In this document: one piece after another, positions 1 to 7,971 of the stretch
Layout: every line of letters begins with the position of its first letter
How positions within the stretch are numbered: the first letter of the stretch is position 1
Source: an uncultured Bacilli bacterium
Lineage (GTDB): Bacteria > Bacillota_I > Bacilli_A > RF39 > UBA660
DNA: 35,014 nt
Assembly: GCA_910587535.1 (NCBI GenBank)
Contig: CAJUKM010000006.1
Span: 1-35,014, forward strand
Direction of reading: 5' to 3'
Program-made: the position numbers and the translations under genes
Notes under the pieces: generated by a model
What the model was told of the DNA's origin: nothing
Database searches by the model: none
What the model saw: only the letters and a program-made list of their open reading frames with translations

Positions 1-609
1 TTGGTTTTGATAAGTGAAAAAAAAGACATAGTCAAAATAGACTATGGTCAAGACTACGAGACAAAAAATAAAGAAGATAGATATGCCTACTATGATATGA
101 AAGAAGAAGAGTTCATAAGTGACTATGAAGAAGAAGTCGATATCGACGGAGTATTAAAAAATAGATATGGCTATACTATATATAAATATGAAAACTATGG
201 TCTTAAAAATAAAAGAAATAGAGAAATATTAAAAGATGAATATGAGTCGATAGAATTTTTAAATTTATCTCTTTTCAAGTACACTAAGTATCATACAAAA
301 AAAGAAATTGCTATCTTGAAAAAAGGTGATTCACTGCTTTTGTTTGATGCTAAAAAGAAAAAAATCTTGGAAGAATTCGAGTATGTTTCGTTAAAAGAGA
401 TTGCCGGAAGTACATTTTTGTCGATGGTTCAATATGAAGATGATGGACACACCAAAAAAAGCGTCCTCATCTATAATGTTCTTACAAATAACTTTAAAGA
501 ATTCGACAAAGATGCCGAAATAGAGATTGGAGCAAATTACGTCAAAGTAGATACAAAAAGAGTAGTAAAATACTACGATAACAATCTCGAAGAGATTTAT
601 GAAGAATGA
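1..609 (+). CDS. Hypothetical protein, probably 5'-truncated by the window edge
   Basis: The reading frame is open from the first base and ends in TGA at 607-609. The first codon is TTG with no upstream sequence visible, so the true start probably lies outside the window. The 202 visible residues are rich in Lys, Glu, Tyr and Asp, with no transmembrane segment or signal peptide. Repeated short patterns of aromatic and charged residues suggest beta-strand repeats of a WG-repeat or propeller kind, but this is only an impression. I do not recognise the family. It is followed by a 110-bp gap holding the miaB promoter. Confidence 0.6.
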   Translation: MVLISEKKDIVKIDYGQDYETKNKEDRYAYYDMKEEEFISDYEEEVDIDGVLKNRYGYTIYKYENYGLKNKRNREILKDEYESIEFLNLSLFKYTKYHTKKEIAILKKGDSLLLFDAKKKKILEEFEYVSLKEIAGSTFLSMVQYEDDGHTKKSVLIYNVLTNNFKEFDKDAEIEIGANYVKVDTKRVVKYYDNNLEEIYEE

Positions 610-666
610 GAAGTAATGTCGGTCTAAATCCAAAGTTATAAGAGTTTAAAAAAGCCCAAAGAACGA

Positions 667-695
667 TTTACAATTAATATATATTTTGCTATAAT
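667..695 (+). promoter_or_regulatory. Sigma-A-type promoter for miaB
   Basis: The -35 box TTTACA (667-672) and the perfect -10 box TATAAT (690-695) are 17 bp apart. A TAGGTG ribosome-binding site at about 706-711 and the ATG at 720 follow. Confidence 0.75.
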
Positions 696-719
696 TGTCA
701 CTAGTTAGGTGTGGTTTAA

Positions 720-2126
720 ATGAAATTACCCGATTTACAAAAAGCTAAAATTAGAAACCAAAGCGAAGTAAAATATTGTGAGGCGGACATCCTAAGAGAT
801 AGAAGCCTTTTTCAAGGAAAAAAATATTTTTTAAAAACTTACGGTTGCCAGATGAATGTCCACGACAGTGAACTTATCAAAAATTTAATAGAAGGTATAG
901 GGTTTATCGAGACAGATTCTCTAAAAGATGCCGATTTGGTCATTCTAAACACTTGTGCTATTAGAGAAAACGCCCATGATAAAGTGTTCGGCTTTTTGGG
1001 AAGATGCAAACACGAAAAGGCTTCAAGGAAAGATATGATCATCTCTATTTGTGGCTGTATGGCCCAAGAACCGAGTGTATGTGAAGAGATATTAAGAAAA
1101 CACAAATATGTCGATTTAGTATTTGGTACTCATAACATTCATGATCTTCCAAATATGTTAAAAAATAAAATGAGCGAGACTTCGATAGAAGTGGAGTCTA
1201 TCGAAGGAAACGTCTACGAAAATCTAGAATATAAAAGAGATTCTAAAATAGAAGCATGGATAAACATAATGTATGGATGCGATAAATTCTGCACATATTG
1301 CATCGTACCTTATACGAGAGGAAAACAAAGAAGTAGACGCTCTGAAAATATATTAAAAGAAATTGAAAAACTAAAATACGAAGGATATAAAGAAGTAACT
1401 CTTCTAGGCCAAAATGTAAATGCCTATGGAAAAGACATAGAAGATGAATTATCTTTTCCCGAATTACTTGCTCGAGTTAGCGACACAGGAATAGATAGAA
1501 TACGCTTTGTCACTAGTCATCCTTGGGATTTCACTGATGAATTGATAGATGTAATAGCGAGCAGAAAAAATATAATGCCATATATTCATCTGCCCCTTCA
1601 AAGTGGTTCTTCTAGAATTTTAAAGCTGATGGGAAGAAGATACACTAAGGAAGAATACCTTGAGTTATACGAGAAAATCAAAAAAAGAATACCTGATGCT
1701 GCCATTACCACCGATATAATCGTCGGATTCCCCGGAGAAACGGCTGAAGATTTCGAAGAAACTTTAGATGTTGTAAGAAAATGTAAATACGATAATGCTT
1801 TCACTTTTATCTTTTCAAAAAGAGTAGGTACTCCTGCAGAAAAGCTCGAAGATCCAATAACTAAGGAAGAAAAAGAAGAAAGACTCAAAAAACTGAATGT
1901 ATTAGTAAACGATTATAGTCTAGAAGCTAATCGAAAATATTTAGGAAAGACAGTAGACGTCTTAATAACTGGTCCTAGCGAAAAAGGAGAAAACATAGTT
2001 TGTGGATATACAGAAACGATGAAACTGGTAAATATTACTGGTGGATCAGATCTTATCGGAACTATCGCTAAAGTAAAGATAAAAGAAGCAAAAAGTTTTA
2101 GTTTGGATGGAGTGATAGAAAAATGA
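720..2126 (+). CDS. miaB: tRNA-2-methylthio-N6-dimethylallyladenosine synthase MiaB
   Basis: Radical-SAM methylthiotransferase that converts i6A37 to ms2i6A37 in tRNAs reading UNN codons. The N-terminal UPF0004 domain supplies the auxiliary Fe-S cluster ligands C43 (YGCQMN), C79 (NTCAIREN) and C113 (GCMAQE). The radical-SAM cluster binds the CDKFCTYC motif (C187, C191, C194). A C-terminal TRAM domain is expected over the last ~70 residues. The length of 468 residues is normal; the N-terminal ~35-residue extension before the first motif is typical of Firmicutes MiaB. It has its own promoter, and its stop overlaps the ATG of the next gene (ATGA), so the two are probably co-transcribed. MiaB rather than MtaB or RimO is called from the YGCQMN and NTCAIREN motifs. 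Confidence 0.96.
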   Translation: MKLPDLQKAKIRNQSEVKYCEADILRDRSLFQGKKYFLKTYGCQMNVHDSELIKNLIEGIGFIETDSLKDADLVILNTCAIRENAHDKVFGFLGRCKHEKASRKDMIISICGCMAQEPSVCEEILRKHKYVDLVFGTHNIHDLPNMLKNKMSETSIEVESIEGNVYENLEYKRDSKIEAWINIMYGCDKFCTYCIVPYTRGKQRSRRSENILKEIEKLKYEGYKEVTLLGQNVNAYGKDIEDELSFPELLARVSDTGIDRIRFVTSHPWDFTDELIDVIASRKNIMPYIHLPLQSGSSRILKLMGRRYTKEEYLELYEKIKKRIPDAAITTDIIVGFPGETAEDFEETLDVVRKCKYDNAFTFIFSKRVGTPAEKLEDPITKEEKEERLKKLNVLVNDYSLEANRKYLGKTVDVLITGPSEKGENIVCGYTETMKLVNITGGSDLIGTIAKVKIKEAKSFSLDGVIEK

Positions 2127-2605
2127 AATATTTAGAGCTTGCTACTTTCATACCATGGATACTTTACTATATAGAGATTATGCTCTATAGAATTAATGTA
2201 TTTGAAAAAAAAGGAGAAAACAAAGAAAAATATTTTGCTCATATGAATAAGAACTTTTTCTCTTCGATAAATATGAAAGAACTTCTACTTTTTTCGATAT
2301 TTTTAATTTTCATGCAGTATGAAAATACTACCGTATTAGAGATTCTTTTCTCGACGATATACCTTTATCTACTAATCGATTTTTTTAATACTCTTGCGGT
2401 AAATTGCACAAAGATTAAACACAAAATGCTCATGGTAGAAAGCATACTTTTACTTGCTATCATCATAGGTTTATATTTTGTGAAGGATAAATTATATACT
2501 ACATACATTTTGATGTTCATAGTATCTATTTTGAGCTCTTTTGTAGTATTCGCCTTTGGATTTACTTTAAAACTTAAAAATCTTATAACGAAGAACAAAC
2601 GATAA
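2123..2605 (+). CDS. Hypothetical multi-pass membrane protein
   Basis: 160 residues with about four or five hydrophobic segments (roughly residues 5-22, 52-68, 74-95, 103-120 and 126-150), ending in a Lys/Arg-rich tail. It starts on an ATGA overlap with miaB and ends just before a hairpin terminator, so it is the last gene of the miaB operon. I do not recognise the family and see no catalytic motif. The position next to miaB does not by itself imply a role in tRNA modification. Confidence 0.8.
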   Translation: MKYLELATFIPWILYYIEIMLYRINVFEKKGENKEKYFAHMNKNFFSSINMKELLLFSIFLIFMQYENTTVLEILFSTIYLYLLIDFFNTLAVNCTKIKHKMLMVESILLLAIIIGLYFVKDKLYTTYILMFIVSILSSFVVFAFGFTLKLKNLITKNKR

Positions 2606-2608
2606 TAG

Positions 2609-2631
2609 ATCCTCTTTTCGAGGATTTTTTT
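2609..2631 (+). terminator. Intrinsic terminator after the miaB operon
   Basis: The 6-bp stem ATCCTC (2609-2614) / GAGGAT (2620-2625) has a 5-nt loop and is followed directly by a run of seven T. Confidence 0.85.
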
Positions 2632-2654
2632 GATTAAAAAGAGAATTTTTTTAC

Positions 2655-2660
2655 CATAAT
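2655..2660 (+). promoter_or_regulatory. -10 box for the DUF421 gene
   Basis: CATAAT lies 16 nt before the start codon, with the GGTGAT ribosome-binding site at 2667-2672. No good -35 box is visible at 17 bp; a TTGATT at 2630-2635 is 19 bp away. The predicted start of transcription falls on the ribosome-binding site. Confidence 0.45.
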
Positions 2661-2676
2661 ATGATTGGTGATACAT

Positions 2677-3333
2677 ATGAAAGAATTGTTTAGTGTACTT
2701 TTTAGAACTATATTTTTTTACTTTTTTGTCATGTTTATGTTTAGAATAATGGGAAAAAGAGAGGTCGGACAATTAGGTGTAGTAGACTTAATCGTATCCA
2801 TTTTGATTGCCGAATTAGTCGCAATAAGCATAGAAAATACTCAAGACACGCTCTTTATGACAGTAATACCGATAGTTGTCTTAGTAATTTTAGAGATACT
2901 TTTAGCGAGAATAGCACTCAAATCGAAAAAGATAAGAACCTTCTTTGGAGGAAAACCATCGATTATCATAGACAAAGGTAGAGTAGACTTTAAAGAAATG
3001 GTAAAACAGAGATACACGATAGATGATTTACTTTTAGAATTGAGACAGAAAAGCATAAAGAGTATAGAAGATGTCGAATACGCACTTTTAGAGGCAAATG
3101 GAAAATTATCTATATTTGAAAAAAAATTGTTCGACAAAAATTGTCCGCTTCCTCTAATCGTCGATGGAGAAATACAATCAAGTACGCTTAGAAGGATAAA
3201 TAAAAGTAAAGTATGGCTCGAATATATGCTCAGAAAAAACGAAATATCTAAGGAAGATGTCTTCTATTGTTTTTACAAAGGGTATAAATTATTCATAATT
3301 GAGAAACGCGATCTCATTAATCTAGGTCGATGA
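2677..3333 (+). CDS. DUF421 (YetF/YdfS-type) membrane protein
   Basis: 218 residues. Three N-terminal transmembrane segments (about residues 5-22, 28-50 and 54-75) are followed by a cytoplasmic DUF421 domain. Family hallmarks are MGKREVGQL near residue 25, the GGKPSIIIDKG segment, the LLLELRQKSI stretch and the EDVEYALLEANGKLS motif. The biochemical role of the family is not settled; B. subtilis members YetF and YdfS are membrane proteins, some sporulation-associated. I chose ATG 2677 over the in-frame TTG 2665, because the GGTGAT ribosome-binding site lies between them. It stands alone between a terminator and the next promoter. Confidence 0.88.
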   Translation: MKELFSVLFRTIFFYFFVMFMFRIMGKREVGQLGVVDLIVSILIAELVAISIENTQDTLFMTVIPIVVLVILEILLARIALKSKKIRTFFGGKPSIIIDKGRVDFKEMVKQRYTIDDLLLELRQKSIKSIEDVEYALLEANGKLSIFEKKLFDKNCPLPLIVDGEIQSSTLRRINKSKVWLEYMLRKNEISKEDVFYCFYKGYKLFIIEKRDLINLGR

Positions 3334-3380
3334 GAAAAACAAAAACGATCCGGTAAAATATAAGTAGAGTAGTTCACTAT

Positions 3381-3409
3381 TTCGACAAAAAAGTGATAGA
3401 TAATATAGT
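3381..3409 (+). promoter_or_regulatory. Promoter for the SPOR-like/radC/mreCD operon
   Basis: TTCGAC (3381-3386) and TATAGT (3404-3409) are spaced 17 bp apart. The ribosome-binding site AGGTGAT begins at 3421, about 5 nt after the predicted transcription start. Confidence 0.55.
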
Positions 3410-3433
3410 ATCATCGTTATAGGTGATATATAT

Positions 3434-3862
3434 ATGAAAAAATTAAAACCAGTTTTTTTAGCAGTTATAGTTGGATGTACTTGTGCTCTTGTTCTTTTTA
3501 AAACAGTAGAAAGACAGACTATAAAGGACGTCGACAAACACAATGCAATTGCAGTACAAATAGGGGTATTTAAAGACGCAGATAATGCGAATAAGATGAT
3601 GGATAACTATGGAGGATTAGTATTTAAGGATAATGATCTTTATAGAGTATATTACTCCATTTTAAATAATGATGAAAACATCGATTTCATCACTGGTTAT
3701 TTATCCAATAGGGGAATAAACTATTATCTCAAGAGTATCAAAGTAGAAGATTCTCTTATAGACAAAAGCTATAAATATGAAACTATGATGTGCAAGACAA
3801 ATGACGAAAGTAAACTATCTATAAATGAGGAACTACTAAACATTTACAAGGAAGTGGTATGA
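3434..3862 (+). CDS. Membrane-anchored SPOR-like protein, possible SpoIIB counterpart
   Basis: 142 residues. One N-terminal transmembrane anchor (about residues 5-23) is followed by an extracytoplasmic region. Residues ~38-105 look like a SPOR domain, the small fold that binds glycan strands stripped of stem peptides: strand AVQIGVFKD, then a helix with DADNANKMMD, then the strand LYRVYYSI. It overlaps radC by ATGA. In B. subtilis the gene upstream of (maf)-radC-mreB-mreC-mreD is spoIIB, which also combines a membrane anchor with a SPOR-like domain and localises the engulfment enzymes to the septum. Domain and position both suggest a small SpoIIB counterpart, but the similarity is too weak to use the name. 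Confidence 0.65.
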   Translation: MKKLKPVFLAVIVGCTCALVLFKTVERQTIKDVDKHNAIAVQIGVFKDADNANKMMDNYGGLVFKDNDLYRVYYSILNNDENIDFITGYLSNRGINYYLKSIKVEDSLIDKSYKYETMMCKTNDESKLSINEELLNIYKEVV

Positions 3863-4554
3863 TGTCGATTTTATTAAAAGATATTCCAGAAGAAGATCGC
3901 CCAAGAGAAAGACTTTTAGCATATGGCGCTAAAAGTCTTTCCAATGAAGAACTGCTATCGATAATCTTTAGAACTGGTTCTAGAGGAGAATCGGTCTCTT
4001 CCATAAGCAGAGAAGTCCTGAAAGAACTAAAAAGTATCTCCGATTTAAAAGATGCGTCGATAAACAGTTTAAAGAAAATTAAAGGATTAAAAACGGCTAA
4101 AGCAACCACTCTTTTAGCGTCCATAGAACTGGGTAAACGAATATTTAGTGAAAACAATATAAAAGAAAGAACTAAAATAAACAATTCAGTAGACGCATAT
4201 CGTTTTTTTGCAAAATATATAAGCGACTCAAAACAAGAAAATTTTATGGCAATATATTTAAATTCTCAAAAACGATATTTGACACACAAGATTATTTTCA
4301 AAGGAACGCTCGACTCATCGTTAGTTCATCCGCGAGAAGTCTTTAAAATCGCTTTACTAGAAAGTGCTAAAGCTATAATAGTCATGCATAACCACCCAAG
4401 CGGTAATGTTCATCCCTCTAAAGCAGATGATGAAGTTACTAAAGTTCTTATCGAGGCTGGGGAAATTTTAGGAATCAAAGTTCTCGATCACTTGGTAGTC
4501 AGTAGGGAAGGTTATTATAGTTTTTTAGAAGAAGGGGTGTTAGTCTATGAATAA
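3859..4554 (+). CDS. radC: RadC family JAMM/MPN+ domain protein
   Basis: 231 residues, normal length. The N-terminal helix-hairpin-helix region (residues ~30-100, containing LKKIKGLKTAKA) is followed by the MPN+ domain. The JAMM metal site is complete: H177, H179 and D190 in the H-x-H-x10-D pattern starting HNHPSG. Despite its name, the link of RadC to DNA repair is unproven; the metal site suggests a metallo-hydrolase. ATG 3859 or ATG 3862 could be the start. AAGGAAG at 3849-3855 suits 3862 slightly better. The mreC start lies inside its 3' end (8-bp overlap), the classic radC-mre arrangement, but maf and mreB are missing here. Confidence 0.93.
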   Translation: MMSILLKDIPEEDRPRERLLAYGAKSLSNEELLSIIFRTGSRGESVSSISREVLKELKSISDLKDASINSLKKIKGLKTAKATTLLASIELGKRIFSENNIKERTKINNSVDAYRFFAKYISDSKQENFMAIYLNSQKRYLTHKIIFKGTLDSSLVHPREVFKIALLESAKAIIVMHNHPSGNVHPSKADDEVTKVLIEAGEILGIKVLDHLVVSREGYYSFLEEGVLVYE

Positions 4555-5215
4555 AATGAGACCAGCATTAAACATAGTAGCAGTCTTATTTCTTTTCATA
4601 ATAACCCATAATGCCATCATGACCGCACTCGGGAATACTCTGTCATTTTTTAGAGAAAATAATCGAAAAGTACTGTATGATGTCACATTAAAAAGAGAAA
4701 ACGAACACTTAAAACAGATCATCTCCGAATATGAAAAATCGATGGCAAATTTAAAAATATACGAAGATCACCCTCACGTCTTAGGAAAAATCGCTATCAG
4801 AAATATCTATGATTTCTACGATTTTCTTATAATCGCGGTCGACAATAAAGTAGAAAACAATTCGCTTGTATTAAACGAACATGGACTAGTTGGAATAGTT
4901 GAAGACTCGAATAAAACTACAGCAAAAGTTAAACTTTTAACAGGAAAGATCAAATTGAGCGTCAAAATAGGTGAGACTTTTGGAATGCTCGATTTATACG
5001 ATAAAACGAATAAAGAATTCATCATACATAATATAGACAACTATAAAAAAATAGAAATAGGAACAGAAGTGACCACTAGCGGACTTCAAGAAATTGCTGC
5101 AGATATTCCGATTGGAAAGGTAAAAAGGACCGAACAAAAAGGAGTAGAACAAATAGTTTATGTAGAACCGTTCGTCGATTTCGATTCATTAAATTATTTG
5201 ATGGTACTATCATGA
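4547..5215 (+). CDS. mreC: Rod shape-determining protein MreC
   Basis: 222 residues, shorter than the ~290 of B. subtilis MreC. It has a transmembrane segment at about 8-28, a short coiled coil at ~45-70 and the paired beta domains that follow. Recognisable family stretches are AVDNKVENNSLVLNEHGLVG and the C-terminal IPIGKVKR segment. MreC sits in the membrane and couples cytoplasmic MreB filaments to the elongation synthases in the periplasm-like space. The GAAGGGGTG ribosome-binding site lies within radC. The start of mreD overlaps its stop. Confidence 0.92.
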   Translation: MNKMRPALNIVAVLFLFIITHNAIMTALGNTLSFFRENNRKVLYDVTLKRENEHLKQIISEYEKSMANLKIYEDHPHVLGKIAIRNIYDFYDFLIIAVDNKVENNSLVLNEHGLVGIVEDSNKTTAKVKLLTGKIKLSVKIGETFGMLDLYDKTNKEFIIHNIDNYKKIEIGTEVTTSGLQEIAADIPIGKVKRTEQKGVEQIVYVEPFVDFDSLNYLMVLS

Positions 5216-5517
5216 TTATATTTTTAATAGTATGCGACTTCTTATTGAGTGCATTTACTCCCTATACTCTTCACCTAGTCGCGTTATTGATTCCATTTAC
5301 TAAAAATATTTATCCAGTAGTATTATACTTTATTATCTTAATATTTTTAAATTGGCATTTTTTAATAAATCTTTTCATATTTTATGTACTATATAGATTG
5401 TGCAAATTATTAAGTTTAAATTTTAGAAATACTTATTCTCTCTTGATTTTTGAATGTATTTCATCTTATATACTATATGTCAGTATTTCGTCCCTCATAT
5501 CTTCTTTTCTGCAATAA
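5212..5517 (+). CDS. mreD: Short MreD-like membrane protein
   Basis: 101 residues, almost entirely hydrophobic, with three or four transmembrane segments. It starts in the mreC stop codon (ATGATT), which is the standard mreC-mreD arrangement. Typical MreD has about 160-175 residues and five or six segments, so this copy is much reduced. Sequence similarity alone would not identify it; the name rests mainly on position. The reading frame is intact and there is no remnant of a longer MreD downstream, so it looks like a short but functional version rather than a recent truncation. Confidence 0.6.
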   Translation: MIIFLIVCDFLLSAFTPYTLHLVALLIPFTKNIYPVVLYFIILIFLNWHFLINLFIFYVLYRLCKLLSLNFRNTYSLLIFECISSYILYVSISSLISSFLQ

Positions 5518-5538
5518 AAACTTCATTTAATATATTTG

Positions 5539-5567
5539 AATTAAAGTTAAAACTTTAATTTTTTTAT
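5539..5567 (+). terminator. Weak terminator after mreD
   Basis: The perfect inverted repeat AATTAAAGTT / AACTTTAATT (5539-5548 and 5551-5560) is followed by a T-rich tract. The stem is almost all A-T, so its strength is doubtful. Confidence 0.5.
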
Positions 5568-5584
5568 TTCTTTACCCCAATCCG

Positions 5585-5593
5585 TGGTATAAT
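5585..5593 (+). promoter_or_regulatory. Extended -10 promoter for the dNMP kinase/alaS pair
   Basis: TGG precedes a perfect TATAAT (5588-5593), the extended -10 form (TGnTATAAT). No good -35 box is seen. GGTGA at 5600-5604 and the ATG at 5610 follow, giving a leader of about 10 nt. Confidence 0.65.
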
Positions 5594-5609
5594 TTATTTG
5601 GTGAATCGT

Positions 5610-6161
5610 ATGAAAGATTTTAAAATATATTTGATCAGTGGCAAAGCTCGACATGGTAAGACAACACTGGGTGACTATATAAAAGAATATTATGAGCAGA
5701 AAGGGAAGAAATGTATCCTAACAAGTTATGCAAAATATATCAAGATGTACGCTATGGAATTGACAGATTGGGACGGAAATGAAGAAACTAAACCGCGCGA
5801 TATATTACAAAAATTGGGTACTGATGTGATACGACAAAAATTGGGCAAGGAAGAATTTTTTGTAAAAAGATTAGAAGAAGACATGGATATTTATCGAGAA
5901 TTCGCAGACGCTGTAGTCATCTCCGATGCTAGAATACCTATAGAGATCGACTATTTTAAAGAAAAAAAAGACTTAAATACGACTTCTATTCTGATAAAAA
6001 GACCTGATTTTGAAAACTATCTGAGCGATGATCAAAAGAGACATAATACTGAAACTGCCCTTGATAAATACGATTCATACGATTATACTATAATAAATGA
6101 TGACTCCTTAGAGAGTTTAAAAGAGAAGATATTTGAATATTTGGAAGGAATAGAATTATGA
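5610..6161 (+). CDS. P-loop deoxynucleoside monophosphate kinase-like protein
   Basis: 183 residues. The Walker A motif GKARHGKTT covers residues 11-19 (G-x4-GKT). The later stretch VVISDARIPIEID resembles phage-type dNMP kinases (T4 gene 1 family), which phosphorylate dNMPs to dNDPs. The final LESLKEKIFEYLE helix is also typical of small nucleotide kinases. The ATG at 5610 is preferred to an in-frame TTG at 5598, because the ribosome-binding site lies between them. It overlaps alaS by ATGA and shares its promoter. dNMP kinases of this kind are most often seen in phages, but no other phage gene is nearby. The substrate is inferred from family resemblance only. Confidence 0.7.
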   Translation: MKDFKIYLISGKARHGKTTLGDYIKEYYEQKGKKCILTSYAKYIKMYAMELTDWDGNEETKPRDILQKLGTDVIRQKLGKEEFFVKRLEEDMDIYREFADAVVISDARIPIEIDYFKEKKDLNTTSILIKRPDFENYLSDDQKRHNTETALDKYDSYDYTIINDDSLESLKEKIFEYLEGIEL

Positions 6162-7915
6162 AATTAAAAGATTTATATATAGATTTTTTTATTAGTAAGG
6201 ATCACAAGCAGGTTCCTAGTAGCCCTGTAGTACCAGAAAATGATAATACGGTATTATTTAATACTGCTGGAATGCAACCGTTAACTCCATATCTAAAAGG
6301 ACAAACACATCCATTAGGTAAAAGACTAGTCGATTATCAAAAGTGTGTTCGTACTAACGATTTAGACGAAGTAGGAGATACGACTCATCATACGTTCTTC
6401 GAGATGCTCGGAAATTGGAGTTTAGGAGACTACTTTAAAAAAGAAAGCATTACCTGGAGTTTTGAGTTTTTAACTGAACATTTACATATTCCAGTAGATA
6501 GATTGGCAGTAACTGTTTTCGAAGGAAACGCTCTCGTTCCTAAAGATTCAGAGTCTGCAGCGATTTGGGAATCACTCGGCATCCCAAAAGAAAGAATAAG
6601 CTATTTAGGAGTCGACGATAACTGGTGGCCAAACATGGAACTTCTCGGTCCATGCGGTCCTGATACGGAAATATTCTATTGGCGAAGCGACGATCCAGTA
6701 CCAGAAAAACACGATCCGAGCGACGAGAGATGGGTAGAAATATGGAACAACGTTTTCATGCAATATAACCACGACGAAAACGGATTCAAGCCACTTGAAC
6801 ATCAAAACGTCGATACTGGAATGGGTGTAGAGCGGACTACTGCTATTTTAGAGGGAGTAAACGATAACTATCTATCGAGTATCTTTAAAGATTATATAAA
6901 ATTGATCGAAACTGAAAGTGATAAAGAATACTCAGGCGAAAATAAGAAAAGCATGCGCATCATCGCCGACCACATTAGAGCTGTCACTATTATAGTAGGA
7001 GAAAATTCTGGCATAAAACCTTCAAACACCGATCAGGGATATATCGTTAGAAGACTGATAAGAAGATCTATTCGACATATGAACAATTTAGGAATAGATG
7101 TCAACGGAGATTTTCTTAAAAAACTTATTCTCATGATCATAGAGGATTATAAAGAGTATTATAGCGAACTAGAAGAAAACAGAGAGAACATCTTGTCTAT
7201 AGTCGAAACTGAAAAAAATAAATTTGCTAAAACTCTTGAAAAAGGACTAAAGGAGTTTTCTAAAGCTATCACTAATTGTAAAAATAATTCCGTCGACGGA
7301 GAGACAGCCTTCCATCTATATGACACATATGGATTCCCGATAGAATTGACAATGGAACTAGCATCAGAGCAAAACATATCAGTCGACAAAGAAGGATTTC
7401 AAGAAAAATTTAAAGCACATCAAGAGAAATCGCGTGCCGGTGCTGAAAACAAATTTAAAAGTGGATTATCTGGCACTGGTGAGATAGAGACACGCTATCA
7501 TACGGCAACCCATCTATTAAATGCAGCTTTAAAAATTGTACTAAATGACGATGACATTCATCAAAAGGGAAGCAACATCACACCTGAAAGGATGAGATTC
7601 GATTTCAACTTCGATCGAAAGCTCACAGATGAAGAAAAAAAATCATTAGAAGACTTGATAAATGAATGGATAGATAAAGACTTAGTCGTAACGAAAGATG
7701 AGATGGATAAATATGAAGCTGTAAAAAGTGGAGCAGAAGCGATGTTTATCGAAAGATATCCCGATGTCGTTACTGTCTATTCGATAGGAGATGCATCAAA
7801 AGAGATATGTACTGGTCCACACGTTTCTTCGACAAAAGAATTGCATCATTTCAAGATTGTAAAAGAAGAAGCTTCTAGTGCAGGCATAAGAAGAATAAAG
7901 GCGATATTAGACTGA
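6158..7915 (+). CDS. alaS: Compact alanyl-tRNA synthetase lacking beta-barrel and C-Ala
   Basis: Charges tRNA-Ala with alanine. At 585 residues it is far shorter than the ~870 usual in bacteria. Class II motif 2 is around RTNDLDEVGDTTHHTFFEML (residues 65-84) and motif 3 is GMGVERTTAI (221-230). The tRNA-recognition helices run to about residue 420. The editing domain keeps its metal and catalytic set: H448 and H452 (HTATH) and C551 and H555 (CTGPH). Only ~20 residues separate the recognition domain from the editing domain, so the beta-barrel of ~100 residues is missing. The protein ends just after GIRRIKAIL, so the C-terminal oligomerisation/C-Ala region is also missing. The frame is clean throughout, and the next 50 bp do not continue the protein. 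Architecture and motif 2 resemble Patescibacteria AlaRS. It lies in an operon with the kinase-like gene, not beside ireB. Confidence 0.93.
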   Translation: MKLKDLYIDFFISKDHKQVPSSPVVPENDNTVLFNTAGMQPLTPYLKGQTHPLGKRLVDYQKCVRTNDLDEVGDTTHHTFFEMLGNWSLGDYFKKESITWSFEFLTEHLHIPVDRLAVTVFEGNALVPKDSESAAIWESLGIPKERISYLGVDDNWWPNMELLGPCGPDTEIFYWRSDDPVPEKHDPSDERWVEIWNNVFMQYNHDENGFKPLEHQNVDTGMGVERTTAILEGVNDNYLSSIFKDYIKLIETESDKEYSGENKKSMRIIADHIRAVTIIVGENSGIKPSNTDQGYIVRRLIRRSIRHMNNLGIDVNGDFLKKLILMIIEDYKEYYSELEENRENILSIVETEKNKFAKTLEKGLKEFSKAITNCKNNSVDGETAFHLYDTYGFPIELTMELASEQNISVDKEGFQEKFKAHQEKSRAGAENKFKSGLSGTGEIETRYHTATHLLNAALKIVLNDDDIHQKGSNITPERMRFDFNFDRKLTDEEKKSLEDLINEWIDKDLVVTKDEMDKYEAVKSGAEAMFIERYPDVVTVYSIGDASKEICTGPHVSSTKELHHFKIVKEEASSAGIRRIKAILD

Positions 7916-7924
7916 TTCTAGTAT

Positions 7925-7953
7925 TTGCTTTTTTTTGTACTTTTTGATATCAT
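7925..7953 (+). promoter_or_regulatory. Promoter for the pseudopilin gene
   Basis: TTGCTT (7925-7930) and TATCAT (7948-7953) are spaced 17 bp apart. A GGTGA ribosome-binding site lies at 7960-7964. Confidence 0.5.
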
Positions 7954-7971
7954 TTTTATGGTGAACATAGT

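Noticed and set aside
2365..2772. A 135-codon minus-strand frame opposite the membrane gene and the DUF421 start
   Set aside because: It crosses a terminator and a promoter of the + strand genes and shows no family features.
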